From: Streptomyces violaceoruber
GTDB taxonomy: Bacteria; Actinomycetota; Actinomycetes; Streptomycetales; Streptomycetaceae
NCBI GenBank assembly: GCA_000720805.1
Contig: JODI01000016.1
Span: 1-64,000 of the forward strand
Direction: 5' to 3'
Length of the DNA stretch: 64,000 bases
Under the pieces are notes generated by a model, which did no database searches, had not been told where the DNA came from, and saw nothing but the letters and a program-made list of their open reading frames with translations. The first letter of the stretch is position 1; each line of letters opens with the position of its first letter. The position numbers were made by a program, and so were the translations under genes. This document shows, in pieces, positions 32,006-40,166 of the stretch.

Positions 32006-34645
32006 GTGACGACCGTGACGGACGGCAGCCGGGGGCACGCGGCATCCTCCCTGCCCGCCCTGCGACCGCTGACCGAGTGGCCCCGCCTCACCTCCGCGAT
32101 CCCGCGCGACCCGGAGGTGGAGCGCCGGGTGGCCGAGATCCTCGGGCAGCTCACCCTGGAGGAGAAGGTCGGCCAGATGATCCAGCCGGAGCTGGCCGAG
32201 CTGACCTGCGAGGACGTACGCGAGTACGCGATCGGCTCCGCGCTCAACGGCGCCGGGATCTGGCCCGGCGGCAAGCGGCACGCAAGCGTGGCGGACTGGG
32301 TGGACACCGTGGACCGCTTCTGGACGGCCGCGGAGGAGGTGTGGCGGGACCGGCCCTTCCGCGTCCCGTTCATGTGGGCGACCGACGCGGTGCACGGACA
32401 CAACAACGTCCACGGCGCCACCGTGTTCCCGCACAACATCGGCCTCGGTGCGGCCGGTGACCCGGACCTGGTGCGGCGCATCGGCGCGGCCACCGGCCGC
32501 GAGGTCTTCGCGACCGGCATGGACTGGATCTTCGCCCCCACCGTCACCACACCGCGCGACCGTCGCTGGGGCCGCTACTACGAGGGCTACAGCGAGGACC
32601 CGACCGTGGTGCACGCGTACGGGCGTGCCATGGTCGAGGGCCTCCAGGGCGACGTGGAGGCGCTACGGGCCGACGGGAAGGTGCTGGCCACGCTCAAGCA
32701 CTGGATCGCGGACGGCGGCACCGAGAACGGCAGCGACCGGGGCACCGCCCGCTGCTCCGAGGACGTGCTCAGGGACATCCACGCCCAGGGCTTCCTGGCC
32801 GGCATCGAGGCCGGCGCGCAGAGCGTGATGATCTCTTTCAGCAGTTGGGAGAACCCTGCCAACTACGACCACACGCCGGGCCGTTCGCAGCCGTACAACC
32901 ACAAGGTGCACGGCAGCCGCTATCTGATCACGGATGTACTGAAGGACGCCCTGGGCTTCGACGGCATCGTGATCAGTGACTGGGACGCGCACGCCGAGGT
33001 CGCCGGCTGTTCCGCCGGTGACGCCGGATACGCGGTCAACGCCGGGCTGGACGTGCTGATGATCGCCGGGCGCGAGGCCTGGCAGAGCGCGCACCGCACC
33101 ACCGTCCAGTACGTGCGCGACGGTGTCATCCCGATGGCGCGCATCGACGACGCCGTCACCCGCATCCTGCGCGTGAAGATGCGGGCCGGTCTGTGGGACG
33201 CGTCCCGTCCCCGGGACCGCGCGCTCACGGCCTCCTCAGCGGAGGTCGTCGGCTGCGCCGAGCACCGGGCGCTCTCGCGTGAGGCCGCCCGCAAGTCGCT
33301 GGTCCTGCTCAAGAACACCCCCGGCCTGCTGCCCCTGGCGCGCACCGCGCGGGTGCTGGTGACCGGCAGCGCGGCCGACGACCTGAGCAAGCAGTGCGGC
33401 GGCTGGACCCTGACCTGGCAGGGCGACGACGTGGACCGCGCCGACCTGCCGGACGGCACCACGCTGGCGGACGCGGTCCGCCACGTCGTCGGCGCCGAAC
33501 GGTGCGTGGTGGACCCGGCGCTGGAGCACGCCGATCCCGCCGACTTCGACGTGGCCCTGGTCGCCCTCGGCGAGGACTCGTACGCGGAGATGCGCGGGAC
33601 GCTCAAACCCTGGCGGTCGCTCGGCTACGCTGACCTGAAGCTCTCCTACGCCCGTGACCTGGAGGTGCTGCGCCGACTGGACACCGCCGGCCTCCCCACC
33701 GTCTCGGTGTTCCTCACCGGCCGTCCGCTCTACTGCACGGAGGAGATCAACCGCTCCGACGCCTTCGTCGTCGCCTGGCTGCCGGGCCCGTACGCGCAGG
33801 GCATCACCGATGTGCTGTTCGCTCCCGAGCCCGGCATGCCCGCGTACGACTTCCAGGGCCGGCTGCCGTCATCCTGGCCGCGGACGCGGGACTCCGCCGC
33901 CGTCAACCAGGTACCTGCGCATCTGCCTGACTACCGGGTGCCCGCCGAGGAGACGGCGCCCGAGGGCCGGCGCACTCCGCTGTTCGCGGTCGGTCACGGC
34001 CTGTCGCTGCGGGGCGCGGTCCCGGCCGCCGGACCCCTGCCGCTCGACGAAGTCCCGGAGGTCGCTCTCCCGCCCGCGGCGGAAGGCCCGCTCCGGGTGC
34101 TGGACACGGCGGGCACCCCGTACCGGCTGCGGGTGGGGGGCCACAACACCTGGTCGCGAGTGGACATTCCGCTCAGCGGGCCGATGCGGTGCCTCATCGT
34201 GCACTCGGACCCGGTGCCCGCACCCGGTGGTGGCGGCGGCTCCCTGGCCAAGAACGACCAGGAAAGCGGGGGCGGTACCGGGCTCAGCCTGCGTTTCCAG
34301 GGCTTTCCGGCCTTCGTCTACGCGGAATCACCCACCGGCCTGCCCGCCGACCTGCGCGGTCACCTGGTCGCCGGAGCCCATGTGCGGTTCCTCGCGCGGG
34401 TGATCGAACCGCCGTCGTCCGCGCTCTTCCTGGCGTGCCACGACGACTATCCCGCCCAGCCGGGCGTGGATGTGGCGCCGCTGCTCCGTCAGGCGCCGCC
34501 CGAGCAGTGGACGGTGGTGTCCGTTCCGCTGGCCGAACTGGACGCGGCGGGGATGGACCTGCGCCACGTCGACGTGCCGTTCATGCTGTACACGGAGGGA
34601 ACGGCGCTGCTGGAGATCGCCGACATCGGCTGGCGCGTCCCCTGA
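32006..34645 (+). CDS. Glycoside hydrolase family 3 beta-glucosidase with ExoP-like C-terminal domain
   Basis: About 879 aa. The GH3 (alpha/beta)8 barrel has MDWIFAPTVTTPRDRRWGRY, LATLKHWIADGG and the nucleophile Asp325 in DGIVISDWDAH; the alpha/beta sandwich domain follows (about 420-680). The last 200 residues (AKNDQESGGGTGLSLRFQ; HDDYPAQPGVDVA) resemble the beta-sandwich domain of ExoP-type exo-1,3/1,4-glucanases. No signal peptide, so intracellular. GTG 32006 is preferred (AAGGAG 11 bases upstream); GTG 31994 overlaps the previous stop. It may trim glucose from the pathway product or an intracellular precursor, or degrade imported cello-oligosaccharides alongside BglC. Confidence 0.88.
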   Translation: MTTVTDGSRGHAASSLPALRPLTEWPRLTSAIPRDPEVERRVAEILGQLTLEEKVGQMIQPELAELTCEDVREYAIGSALNGAGIWPGGKRHASVADWVDTVDRFWTAAEEVWRDRPFRVPFMWATDAVHGHNNVHGATVFPHNIGLGAAGDPDLVRRIGAATGREVFATGMDWIFAPTVTTPRDRRWGRYYEGYSEDPTVVHAYGRAMVEGLQGDVEALRADGKVLATLKHWIADGGTENGSDRGTARCSEDVLRDIHAQGFLAGIEAGAQSVMISFSSWENPANYDHTPGRSQPYNHKVHGSRYLITDVLKDALGFDGIVISDWDAHAEVAGCSAGDAGYAVNAGLDVLMIAGREAWQSAHRTTVQYVRDGVIPMARIDDAVTRILRVKMRAGLWDASRPRDRALTASSAEVVGCAEHRALSREAARKSLVLLKNTPGLLPLARTARVLVTGSAADDLSKQCGGWTLTWQGDDVDRADLPDGTTLADAVRHVVGAERCVVDPALEHADPADFDVALVALGEDSYAEMRGTLKPWRSLGYADLKLSYARDLEVLRRLDTAGLPTVSVFLTGRPLYCTEEINRSDAFVVAWLPGPYAQGITDVLFAPEPGMPAYDFQGRLPSSWPRTRDSAAVNQVPAHLPDYRVPAEETAPEGRRTPLFAVGHGLSLRGAVPAAGPLPLDEVPEVALPPAAEGPLRVLDTAGTPYRLRVGGHNTWSRVDIPLSGPMRCLIVHSDPVPAPGGGGGSLAKNDQESGGGTGLSLRFQGFPAFVYAESPTGLPADLRGHLVAGAHVRFLARVIEPPSSALFLACHDDYPAQPGVDVAPLLRQAPPEQWTVVSVPLAELDAAGMDLRHVDVPFMLYTEGTALLEIADIGWRVP

Positions 34646-34652
34646 CGCACGA

Positions 34653-34694
34653 AGGCCCGGCCCTCACCTCGACCACCGGGTGAGTGCCGGGCCT
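34653..34694. terminator. Stem-loop between the convergent GH3 and aldo/keto reductase genes
   Basis: A 15-bp stem with one mismatch (AGGCCCGGCCCTCAC with GTGAGTGCCGGGCCT) and a 12-base loop. It is placed to terminate the plus-strand operon and the minus-strand reductase. Confidence 0.8.
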
Positions 34695-34733
34695 GGTCGT
34701 CCGCGCGTTCCGCCAGGAGCGTCGCGCGCCGCG

Positions 34734-35687
34734 TCACACCGCCTCGTCGAGGACCCTGCGCAGTTCCTCCGGGAGCGCCAGGTCGGCGGCGGCGAGGCAC
34801 TCGTCCAGTTGGGCCACCGAGCTGACGCCGATGATCGGCACCACGGCGGGTTCGCCGCCGGACAGCCAGGCCAGGACCGTCTGGATGGGTGTCATCCCCA
34901 GTTCGTCGGAGACCTTCGTGAGGGCCTGGAGCCGGCGCTCGGTGCCGGGGTGCGCGTAGTGTTCCGGCAGCGGCTTGTCCGGGCGGCCGTAGGCCCCGAA
35001 GAGGAGACTGGTGTAGGCGAACAGGGTCAGGCCGCGGCTGCTCACGTAGTCCAGCAGTTCGTCGCTCGCGTGGACGTGGCCGCCCTCGGGCAGCACGGTC
35101 TTCGGCCGGGGCTGGAGATAGGAATAGCGCTGCTGCACCGCGGTGTACGGCGTCCAGCCGCGCTGTTCGGCGAGGGAGCGGGTCTCGGCCAGCCGCCAGG
35201 CGGTGTGGTTGCTCGCGCCCAGCACCCGGACCTTCCCGTCGGTCACCGCCCGGTGGAAGGCGGCGAGGGTCTCCTCGTCGGGTGTGTCCCGGTCCTCGCG
35301 GTGGGCGTAGTAGAGGTCCAGGTGGTCGGTGCCGAGCCGGCGCAGGCTCCCCTCCAACTGTTCCCCGATCACGGCCGGCGCGAGCCCCTCGGCCTGCCCG
35401 TCGGGTCCCGGTCCCGAGCCGACCTTGGAGGCGATGGTCAGGGCGTCCCGTCCGCCCCGGTCCTTCAGCCAGCGGCCGAGCACGGTCTCGCTCTCGCCGC
35501 CGCTGCCGCCGGGCACCCAGAACGAGTAGCAGTTGGCGGTGTCGATCGTGGTGCCGCCGGCTTCCACGAACCGGTCCAGAATGGCGAAGGCGGTCTGCTC
35601 GTCGACCGTGGTGCCGAACGGCATGGCGCCCAGGCACAGCCTGCTGACCTTGGTCCCCGTGCCGGCGTCGAGAGTGCGTTGCTGCAT
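34734..35687 (-). CDS. Aldo/keto reductase
   Basis: 317 aa NADPH-dependent reductase with a TIM-barrel fold. The catalytic tetrad is visible: Asp and Tyr in TTIDTANCYSFW, Lys in TIASKVGSG and His in LDLYYAHRED. The cofactor site is VPIIGVSSVAQLDECLAA. It reduces an aldehyde or ketone; the substrate is unknown. ATG 35687 has GGAGG just upstream, and the longer upstream frame is not credible. It is on the strand of the glycolipid operon but separated from it by a long stem-loop, so it probably has its own promoter. Confidence 0.88.
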   Translation of the reverse strand: MQQRTLDAGTGTKVSRLCLGAMPFGTTVDEQTAFAILDRFVEAGGTTIDTANCYSFWVPGGSGGESETVLGRWLKDRGGRDALTIASKVGSGPGPDGQAEGLAPAVIGEQLEGSLRRLGTDHLDLYYAHREDRDTPDEETLAAFHRAVTDGKVRVLGASNHTAWRLAETRSLAEQRGWTPYTAVQQRYSYLQPRPKTVLPEGGHVHASDELLDYVSSRGLTLFAYTSLLFGAYGRPDKPLPEHYAHPGTERRLQALTKVSDELGMTPIQTVLAWLSGGEPAVVPIIGVSSVAQLDECLAAADLALPEELRRVLDEAV

Positions 35688-35863
35688 CGTTCCTCCGAGC
35701 TCTTGCGTCATGGGTGGGCATGTGGGGCATGCGGGCACGGGGGGGCGTGCCAGAGGACACGCCACCGCGTCCCGCGGGCGGGTTCTCTCCGCCACGAACG
35801 TAGGCGAACGGGGGCGAGCGCCGGGGTGCTTCGCGGCGATCTGTGATCTTCGGACAGGTCGCC

Positions 35864-35938
35864 GTACGACGAAAGTCGCACGCCGGCCGCCCGGTGCGGG
35901 GCCGGGCACCGGGGAGCCGTCGTGCGACTTTCGTGCTC
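35864..35938. terminator. Long nested stem-loop after the EEP gene
   Basis: A perfect 14-bp inverted repeat, ACGAAAGTCGCACG (35869-35882) and CGTGCGACTTTCGT (35921-35934), flanks a second GC-rich hairpin (CCCGGTGC with GCACCGGG). It abuts the EEP stop codon and probably terminates the minus-strand operon. Confidence 0.7.
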
Positions 35939-37097
35939 AGCTGCCGGGCAGCGTCATGGTCAATGCCTGCGCCCGGTGGTCGGACATCCCCTCGGCGTCC
36001 ACCATGTCGTAGGTGTGGACCTTCACCGACTCGCTGGTGAACGCCCAGTCCAGCCGCCACAGCGACGGTCCGCCCGAGGGCCAGGAGACGGGGTACAGCT
36101 CGTCGCTGGCCGGGAGGGCGTCCCGCAGCCGGCTGCCGAGCCCGCCCAACTCCCCCATGGCCGCGGTGCCGTTCATGTCGCCGGCCACCACCATGGGTAG
36201 CCGGTTGTGGTCGATGTCGTGCTCCAGGACCCGGTAGGTGGCCTCCCGCCGCTTTTCCTGGGCCCGCATGAACTCGGTGAACTGCGACGAGGCCGGGTCC
36301 ATCGAGATGTCGAGCTGCACCGGGACGTGCACGTTGTAGAACGTGGTCACGCGTCCACGGATGCGCAGGTCGGTGCGCAGGACCTTGTACCGGTAGTACT
36401 CGGGGAAGCTGCTGTCGGGCGGCATCCCGAGGCCGTTCCCGGGCAGGTAGGGCCAGCTGTCCAGGCCGTGCCAGTCCTCGATGGGGTAGCGGGACATGGT
36501 GAGCACCTCGCCGACGGCCACCACGTGGTATCCCGGGAAGCGCGCCTGCAGTTCGGCCCTGTGGTCCGAGCGGATCGGGCGGTGTCCGGGCAGATCCCAG
36601 GAAACGTGCTCCTGCAGCAGATAGACGTCGGCCCGCTGGGCCTTCAGGAAGTCGTAGAAGGCATCCGGATCGTCGCTGTCGTCCCAGTACTCGGTGTTCC
36701 ACGAGAACACTCGGAGTGCCCCCGCCGGTACCGCCGACCCGCCGCCCAGGCCCGGCAGGGCGTAGAGGTTCAGCCCGACCAGGGGCAGCCCGAGCAGCAC
36801 GCAGCACAGCGCCGCCGCGGCCAGTCGCAGGCGGGCTCCGCGGGCCAGCGGCGTGAGCACCAGCAGGAACAGCGGAACCACGGCGAACGTCAGGGGAGGC
36901 ATCAGTTCCAGCGGACGCCACCACCAGTGCCCGCCGGTGAGGCCGTAGAACGCGGCGAGGAAGGTAGTCCACAGGACGAGGGCACCGGTGAGCAGGCGGG
37001 CCGCCCGGCGGCCGGGCCGCCGCCGTGGGCGTGGTGGCGGGAGAGTCCCCTCGGAAGGCCCTGCCGCCGGGGCCGCCTCGTCGAGGTGTGTGCTCAC
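35937..37097 (-). CDS. Membrane-anchored endonuclease/exonuclease/phosphatase (EEP) family protein
   Basis: 386 aa. Three hydrophobic helices (about 33-55, 65-85 and 92-115) precede an EEP domain (about 127-385) with RVFSWNTEYWDD, YLLQEHVSW, VVAGDMNGT and MSDHRAQA, so the metal and catalytic residues appear intact. Such membrane EEP proteins are thought to act as phosphodiesterases on lipids or glycoconjugates outside the membrane rather than on DNA. GTG 37097 overlaps the upstream GT2 stop (GTGA). Last gene of the seven-gene minus-strand operon. Substrate not deducible. Confidence 0.82.
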   Translation of the reverse strand: MSTHLDEAAPAAGPSEGTLPPPRPRRRPGRRAARLLTGALVLWTTFLAAFYGLTGGHWWWRPLELMPPLTFAVVPLFLLVLTPLARGARLRLAAAALCCVLLGLPLVGLNLYALPGLGGGSAVPAGALRVFSWNTEYWDDSDDPDAFYDFLKAQRADVYLLQEHVSWDLPGHRPIRSDHRAELQARFPGYHVVAVGEVLTMSRYPIEDWHGLDSWPYLPGNGLGMPPDSSFPEYYRYKVLRTDLRIRGRVTTFYNVHVPVQLDISMDPASSQFTEFMRAQEKRREATYRVLEHDIDHNRLPMVVAGDMNGTAAMGELGGLGSRLRDALPASDELYPVSWPSGGPSLWRLDWAFTSESVKVHTYDMVDAEGMSDHRAQALTMTLPGS

Positions 37098-38149
37098 GCC
37101 GTCATCCCCGGACTTTTCTGCGGCGCGCCGACGATCCGCTCCTCGGCGTTCTCCCACTGCGGCTCGTACAGCCTGCGGAAGCGCGGCGACAGCAGCCACT
37201 GGACGGTGCCCACGGCTATGCCCGTGGAGATCGCGACGTTGGTGGCGAAGGCCACCGAGCTGAAGACGGCCAGGAACCGCCACCCGCGGCGCTTGAGGAC
37301 ATAGCGGTACATCGCCAGGTCGCCGGTGAGCGAGGCGCCGGCCAGGACCACCGGGACCGCGAGCCACGCGGGACCGAGCACGACGAGGGGCAGAGTGACC
37401 ACCGCGCCGAACGCGGCCACCGCGGCCATCGACCGGGACGCGGTCTCGAAGCCCTTGGCGAAGCGCCGCCGCTGGACGAACAGGGGGATCCTCAACCGGG
37501 CCCGGCGGAACAGCTTGCGCAGGAGCGGCAGCAGCTTGTCGTCGTCGTCATGGCGTCCCAGCACACGGGGCGTGACCCTGATCTGGTAACGCGCGGACAT
37601 CCGCTGACCGTAGTCCACCTCCTCGGTCTGACGCAGCAGGGGGTTGAAGGGGCCGACCTCCTGGAAGACCTTGCGCGGGATCGCGGTCAGCGAGGAGAAC
37701 AGGAAGCTGACCGTGCCGAGCGAGTCCATCCGCCAGCAGTAGGCCTGCAGTACGCGGCACTCCTCGACGATGCTGTCCCGGATCAGCGGCTCGTCCTCGT
37801 AGATGCCGCACACCGCGCCGTACTCGGGGTGGGCGAGCAGTTCGTCGACGGCCTTCTCCACCGCGTCGGGACGCAGCGCCACGTCCGAGTCGACGAAGAA
37901 GAGGATCTCCCCGCGGGCCGCGGCGGCGCCGGTGTTGCGGGCCACGGCGACGCCGCTGTTGCGGGGCGTCTGCAGGACGGTGACGTCCCGGCGGCGGGCG
38001 ATCCGCAGGGAGTCGTCGGTGCTGTGGTCGTCGACCACGATCACTTCCAGCGGGGCGTACGTCTGCTGCAGCGCCGCGTCGATGCACAGCCCGATCGAGT
38101 TGCCGTAGTTGTAGTTCGGAATGACGACCGACACGAGGGGTCGGGACAC
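37094..38149 (-). CDS. GT2 family glycosyltransferase with C-terminal membrane segments (second copy)
   Basis: 351 aa. N-terminal GT-A domain: VSVVIPNYNYGNSI, EVIVVDDHSTDDS and FFVDSDVALRPDA, which contains the DxD (DSD). FGVFNP-like and EEVDYGQRM segments follow. Hydrophobic helices at about 245-300 anchor it to the membrane, as in enzymes using polyprenyl-phosphate or lipid acceptors. GTG 38149 follows GAGGAATCC. It is clearly paralogous to the GT2 at 42528-43547, so the operon encodes two related membrane glycosyltransferases that could add successive sugars. Donor and acceptor are unknown. Confidence 0.86.
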   Translation of the reverse strand: MSRPLVSVVIPNYNYGNSIGLCIDAALQQTYAPLEVIVVDDHSTDDSLRIARRRDVTVLQTPRNSGVAVARNTGAAAARGEILFFVDSDVALRPDAVEKAVDELLAHPEYGAVCGIYEDEPLIRDSIVEECRVLQAYCWRMDSLGTVSFLFSSLTAIPRKVFQEVGPFNPLLRQTEEVDYGQRMSARYQIRVTPRVLGRHDDDDKLLPLLRKLFRRARLRIPLFVQRRRFAKGFETASRSMAAVAAFGAVVTLPLVVLGPAWLAVPVVLAGASLTGDLAMYRYVLKRRGWRFLAVFSSVAFATNVAISTGIAVGTVQWLLSPRFRRLYEPQWENAEERIVGAPQKSPGMTA

Positions 38150-38170
38150 TGGATTCCTCCTGATGAGGCG

Positions 38171-39112
38171 TTAACGGTAGTGGGTGGCGAGCAGCGTTCC
38201 GCCGAGCAGCAGTGCCCACAGGAGGGCGTTGACGACCATGGCCCGGTCGCGCAGCAGGATGCGCGTCGGCTCGCCGCCCTTGCTGTGGACGTGCAGCAGT
38301 TGCAGGTAGCGGGCCATGGCGAAGAGCGCGAACGGCGTCGAGCCGAGCACCGCCAGGTCGGCGTAGGGGGTGCCGACCGACTGCTGGAGGTTGATGAGGA
38401 AGGCGACCACGGTCACACAGGCGCACAGCCCGATCAGGTGGTCGAGGTAGGGGATGGAGTAGCCGCGCAGGGCCGGGCGGTGGGCCGCGCCGCCCACCGT
38501 CATCTCGTGCCTGCGCTTGCCGAGGACGAAGACCAGGCAGAGGGAGAACACCGAGACAAGCAGCCAACTGCGGATCTCCGTGCCGGCCCCCAGGTGTCCC
38601 TGGACCACCCGGAGACCGAAACCGGCGGCCACGACGAAGACGTCCAGCAGCGGTACGTGTTTCAGGCCGCGGCTGTAGGCGAGGTTGAGGGCGAGGTAGA
38701 CGACGATCGGCCACCATTGGCCGACGGGCCCGAACACGGCCGCGGCCGTCAGCAGCAGGAGCAGCGCGGTCGCGAAGACGGCGGCTGTGGTTGCCGTGAC
38801 CCGGCCGGAGGCGATCGGCCGGTCGCGCTTGGTGGGGTGGGCCCGGTCGCGGTGACGGTCGTAGAGGTCGTTCCAGACGTAGACCAGGCTCGAAGCGAGG
38901 GTGAACAGGAGGACGGCCCAGGCGGTGCGGAGCAGCAGTCCCGGGGGCGCCGTCTGCGTGTCGAGCAGGGCGAGTGGCACCACCAGCAGGTTTTTCGGGA
39001 ACTGGCCGGGCCGGACGAGGGTCAGCAGATCGCGTGGCAGACCCCGGGTCCGGCTCGGCGGCGGGGGCGCCACCAGAGTGGTGTCGAGGGGCTTTTGGGC
39101 ACTTGTCGTCAC
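38171..39112 (-). CDS. UbiA-family prenyltransferase, decaprenyl-phosphate phosphoribosyltransferase-like
   Basis: 313 aa with about eight or nine transmembrane helices. The Asp-rich UbiA motif reads NDLYDRHRDRAHPTKRDRP (81-99). Its Asp spacing and following Lys/Arg are characteristic of DPPR synthase (Rv3806c type), which moves 5-phosphoribose from PRPP to a polyprenyl phosphate for arabinan synthesis. LVRPGQFPKNLLV at 32-44 also fits. GTG 39112 has GGGGAGA upstream; the gap to the epimerase is 13 bp. It may build a lipid-linked pentose for this operon, distinct from cell-wall arabinan, which Streptomyces lacks. Specificity is inference. Confidence 0.85.
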   Translation of the reverse strand: MTTSAQKPLDTTLVAPPPPSRTRGLPRDLLTLVRPGQFPKNLLVVPLALLDTQTAPPGLLLRTAWAVLLFTLASSLVYVWNDLYDRHRDRAHPTKRDRPIASGRVTATTAAVFATALLLLLTAAAVFGPVGQWWPIVVYLALNLAYSRGLKHVPLLDVFVVAAGFGLRVVQGHLGAGTEIRSWLLVSVFSLCLVFVLGKRRHEMTVGGAAHRPALRGYSIPYLDHLIGLCACVTVVAFLINLQQSVGTPYADLAVLGSTPFALFAMARYLQLLHVHSKGGEPTRILLRDRAMVVNALLWALLLGGTLLATHYR

Positions 39113-39125
39113 GATGTCTCCCCGT

Positions 39126-40166
39126 TCAGAAAAATGCCTTGGCCAGGCCGAGGGCGCCCTGTTTCCACGGTTCCCGGCTGGTGCGGCCGGTGGACGCGGA
39201 CGCCGCGCCGGTGGTTCGGTTCTCGCGCCACCACCGGTAGGTGCTGAGGATGGCGTCCCTGTTGGAGTGGCGGGGCGACCAGCCGAGCACATCGCGTGCC
39301 TTGTCGATGCTCACGTAGGAGTCGGCCCGCAGTTTGTGGACCAGCCGGCCGTACACCGGTGACAGCCGCAGCCGGCTCAGCGTGTCCAGGGCCAGGACGG
39401 CGGGCGCGGCGGGAATGGAGATCAGACGCTTGCCGTGCCCCGCGGCGTCCAGTACCGCCTGGAAATCCTCCCGCAGGGTGCCGAACTCGGCCGCCGCCAG
39501 GTTGAAGGTGTCGTTGGCGGTCTCCGCCGGTGCTGCCAAGGTGGTGGCCACCGCGTCGACCAGGTCGTCGACGGCGAACATCTGGATCCGTACGTCCCCC
39601 CTGCCCAGCACGGGGAAGTTGCGGCCCTCCTCCGCCCACTCGAAGAGCATCGCGAACAGGCCCATCCGGCCGGGCCCCACGAACGTCTTGGGGCGCAGGA
39701 CGGGGACGCACAGCCCGCGGGCGCGGAACTCCTCGGCGACGACCTCCGCGCCGGCCTTGGCGCGGCTGTAGGCGTCGACCGGCCGACGCGGATAGTCCTC
39801 CGTGGTGGGCACGGTCTCGGGCAGGCCATACACCGCGGTGGAGGAGACGTGCACCGCGCGTGCCAGTCCGGCGGCCTCGGCGGCCCTCAGGACGGTCCGG
39901 GTGCCCTCGACGATGATGGAACGGATTTCGTCCTCGGGGTAGCTGGGCAGCGCGGCGGCGGTGTGCACCACGGCGTCCGCCCCGTTGAGCGCGGTCCGCA
40001 CACGGGCGCCGTCACGTATGTCCGCGGTGACGTGCTCCACGCCGGGAACCGGCTTCCCGGGCGGTCGCAGGTCGAGACTGCGCACCTCCAGGCCGGCCGC
40101 GGCGAGCGACCGGGTCAGGTTTCCGCCGAGCATTCCGCTGCCTCCGGTCACGACCACTTTCTTCAC
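39126..40166 (-). CDS. NAD-dependent epimerase/dehydratase (extended SDR)
   Basis: 346 aa. The NAD-binding motif VVVTGGSGMLGG is at the N-terminus, DIRD defines the adenine pocket, and the active site has Ser/Thr in VHVSSTAVYG plus Tyr and Lys in DAYSRAKAGAE. Such enzymes epimerise, oxidise or dehydrate nucleotide- or lipid-linked sugars or sterol-like groups. GTG 40166 overlaps the aminotransferase stop (GTGA); GTG 40169 is also possible. Next to a UbiA/DPPR-like enzyme and an aminotransferase, it may form a keto-sugar that is then aminated (inference). Confidence 0.87.
   Translation of the reverse strand: MKKVVVTGGSGMLGGNLTRSLAAAGLEVRSLDLRPPGKPVPGVEHVTADIRDGARVRTALNGADAVVHTAAALPSYPEDEIRSIIVEGTRTVLRAAEAAGLARAVHVSSTAVYGLPETVPTTEDYPRRPVDAYSRAKAGAEVVAEEFRARGLCVPVLRPKTFVGPGRMGLFAMLFEWAEEGRNFPVLGRGDVRIQMFAVDDLVDAVATTLAAPAETANDTFNLAAAEFGTLREDFQAVLDAAGHGKRLISIPAAPAVLALDTLSRLRLSPVYGRLVHKLRADSYVSIDKARDVLGWSPRHSNRDAILSTYRWWRENRTTGAASASTGRTSREPWKQGALGLAKAFF

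Noticed and set aside
37025..39247. Long plus-strand frame of 740 codons, rich in Arg/Gly/Glu/Val, across the GT2/UbiA region
   Set aside because: It mirrors three real minus-strand genes, lacks a domain and has typical shadow-frame composition.
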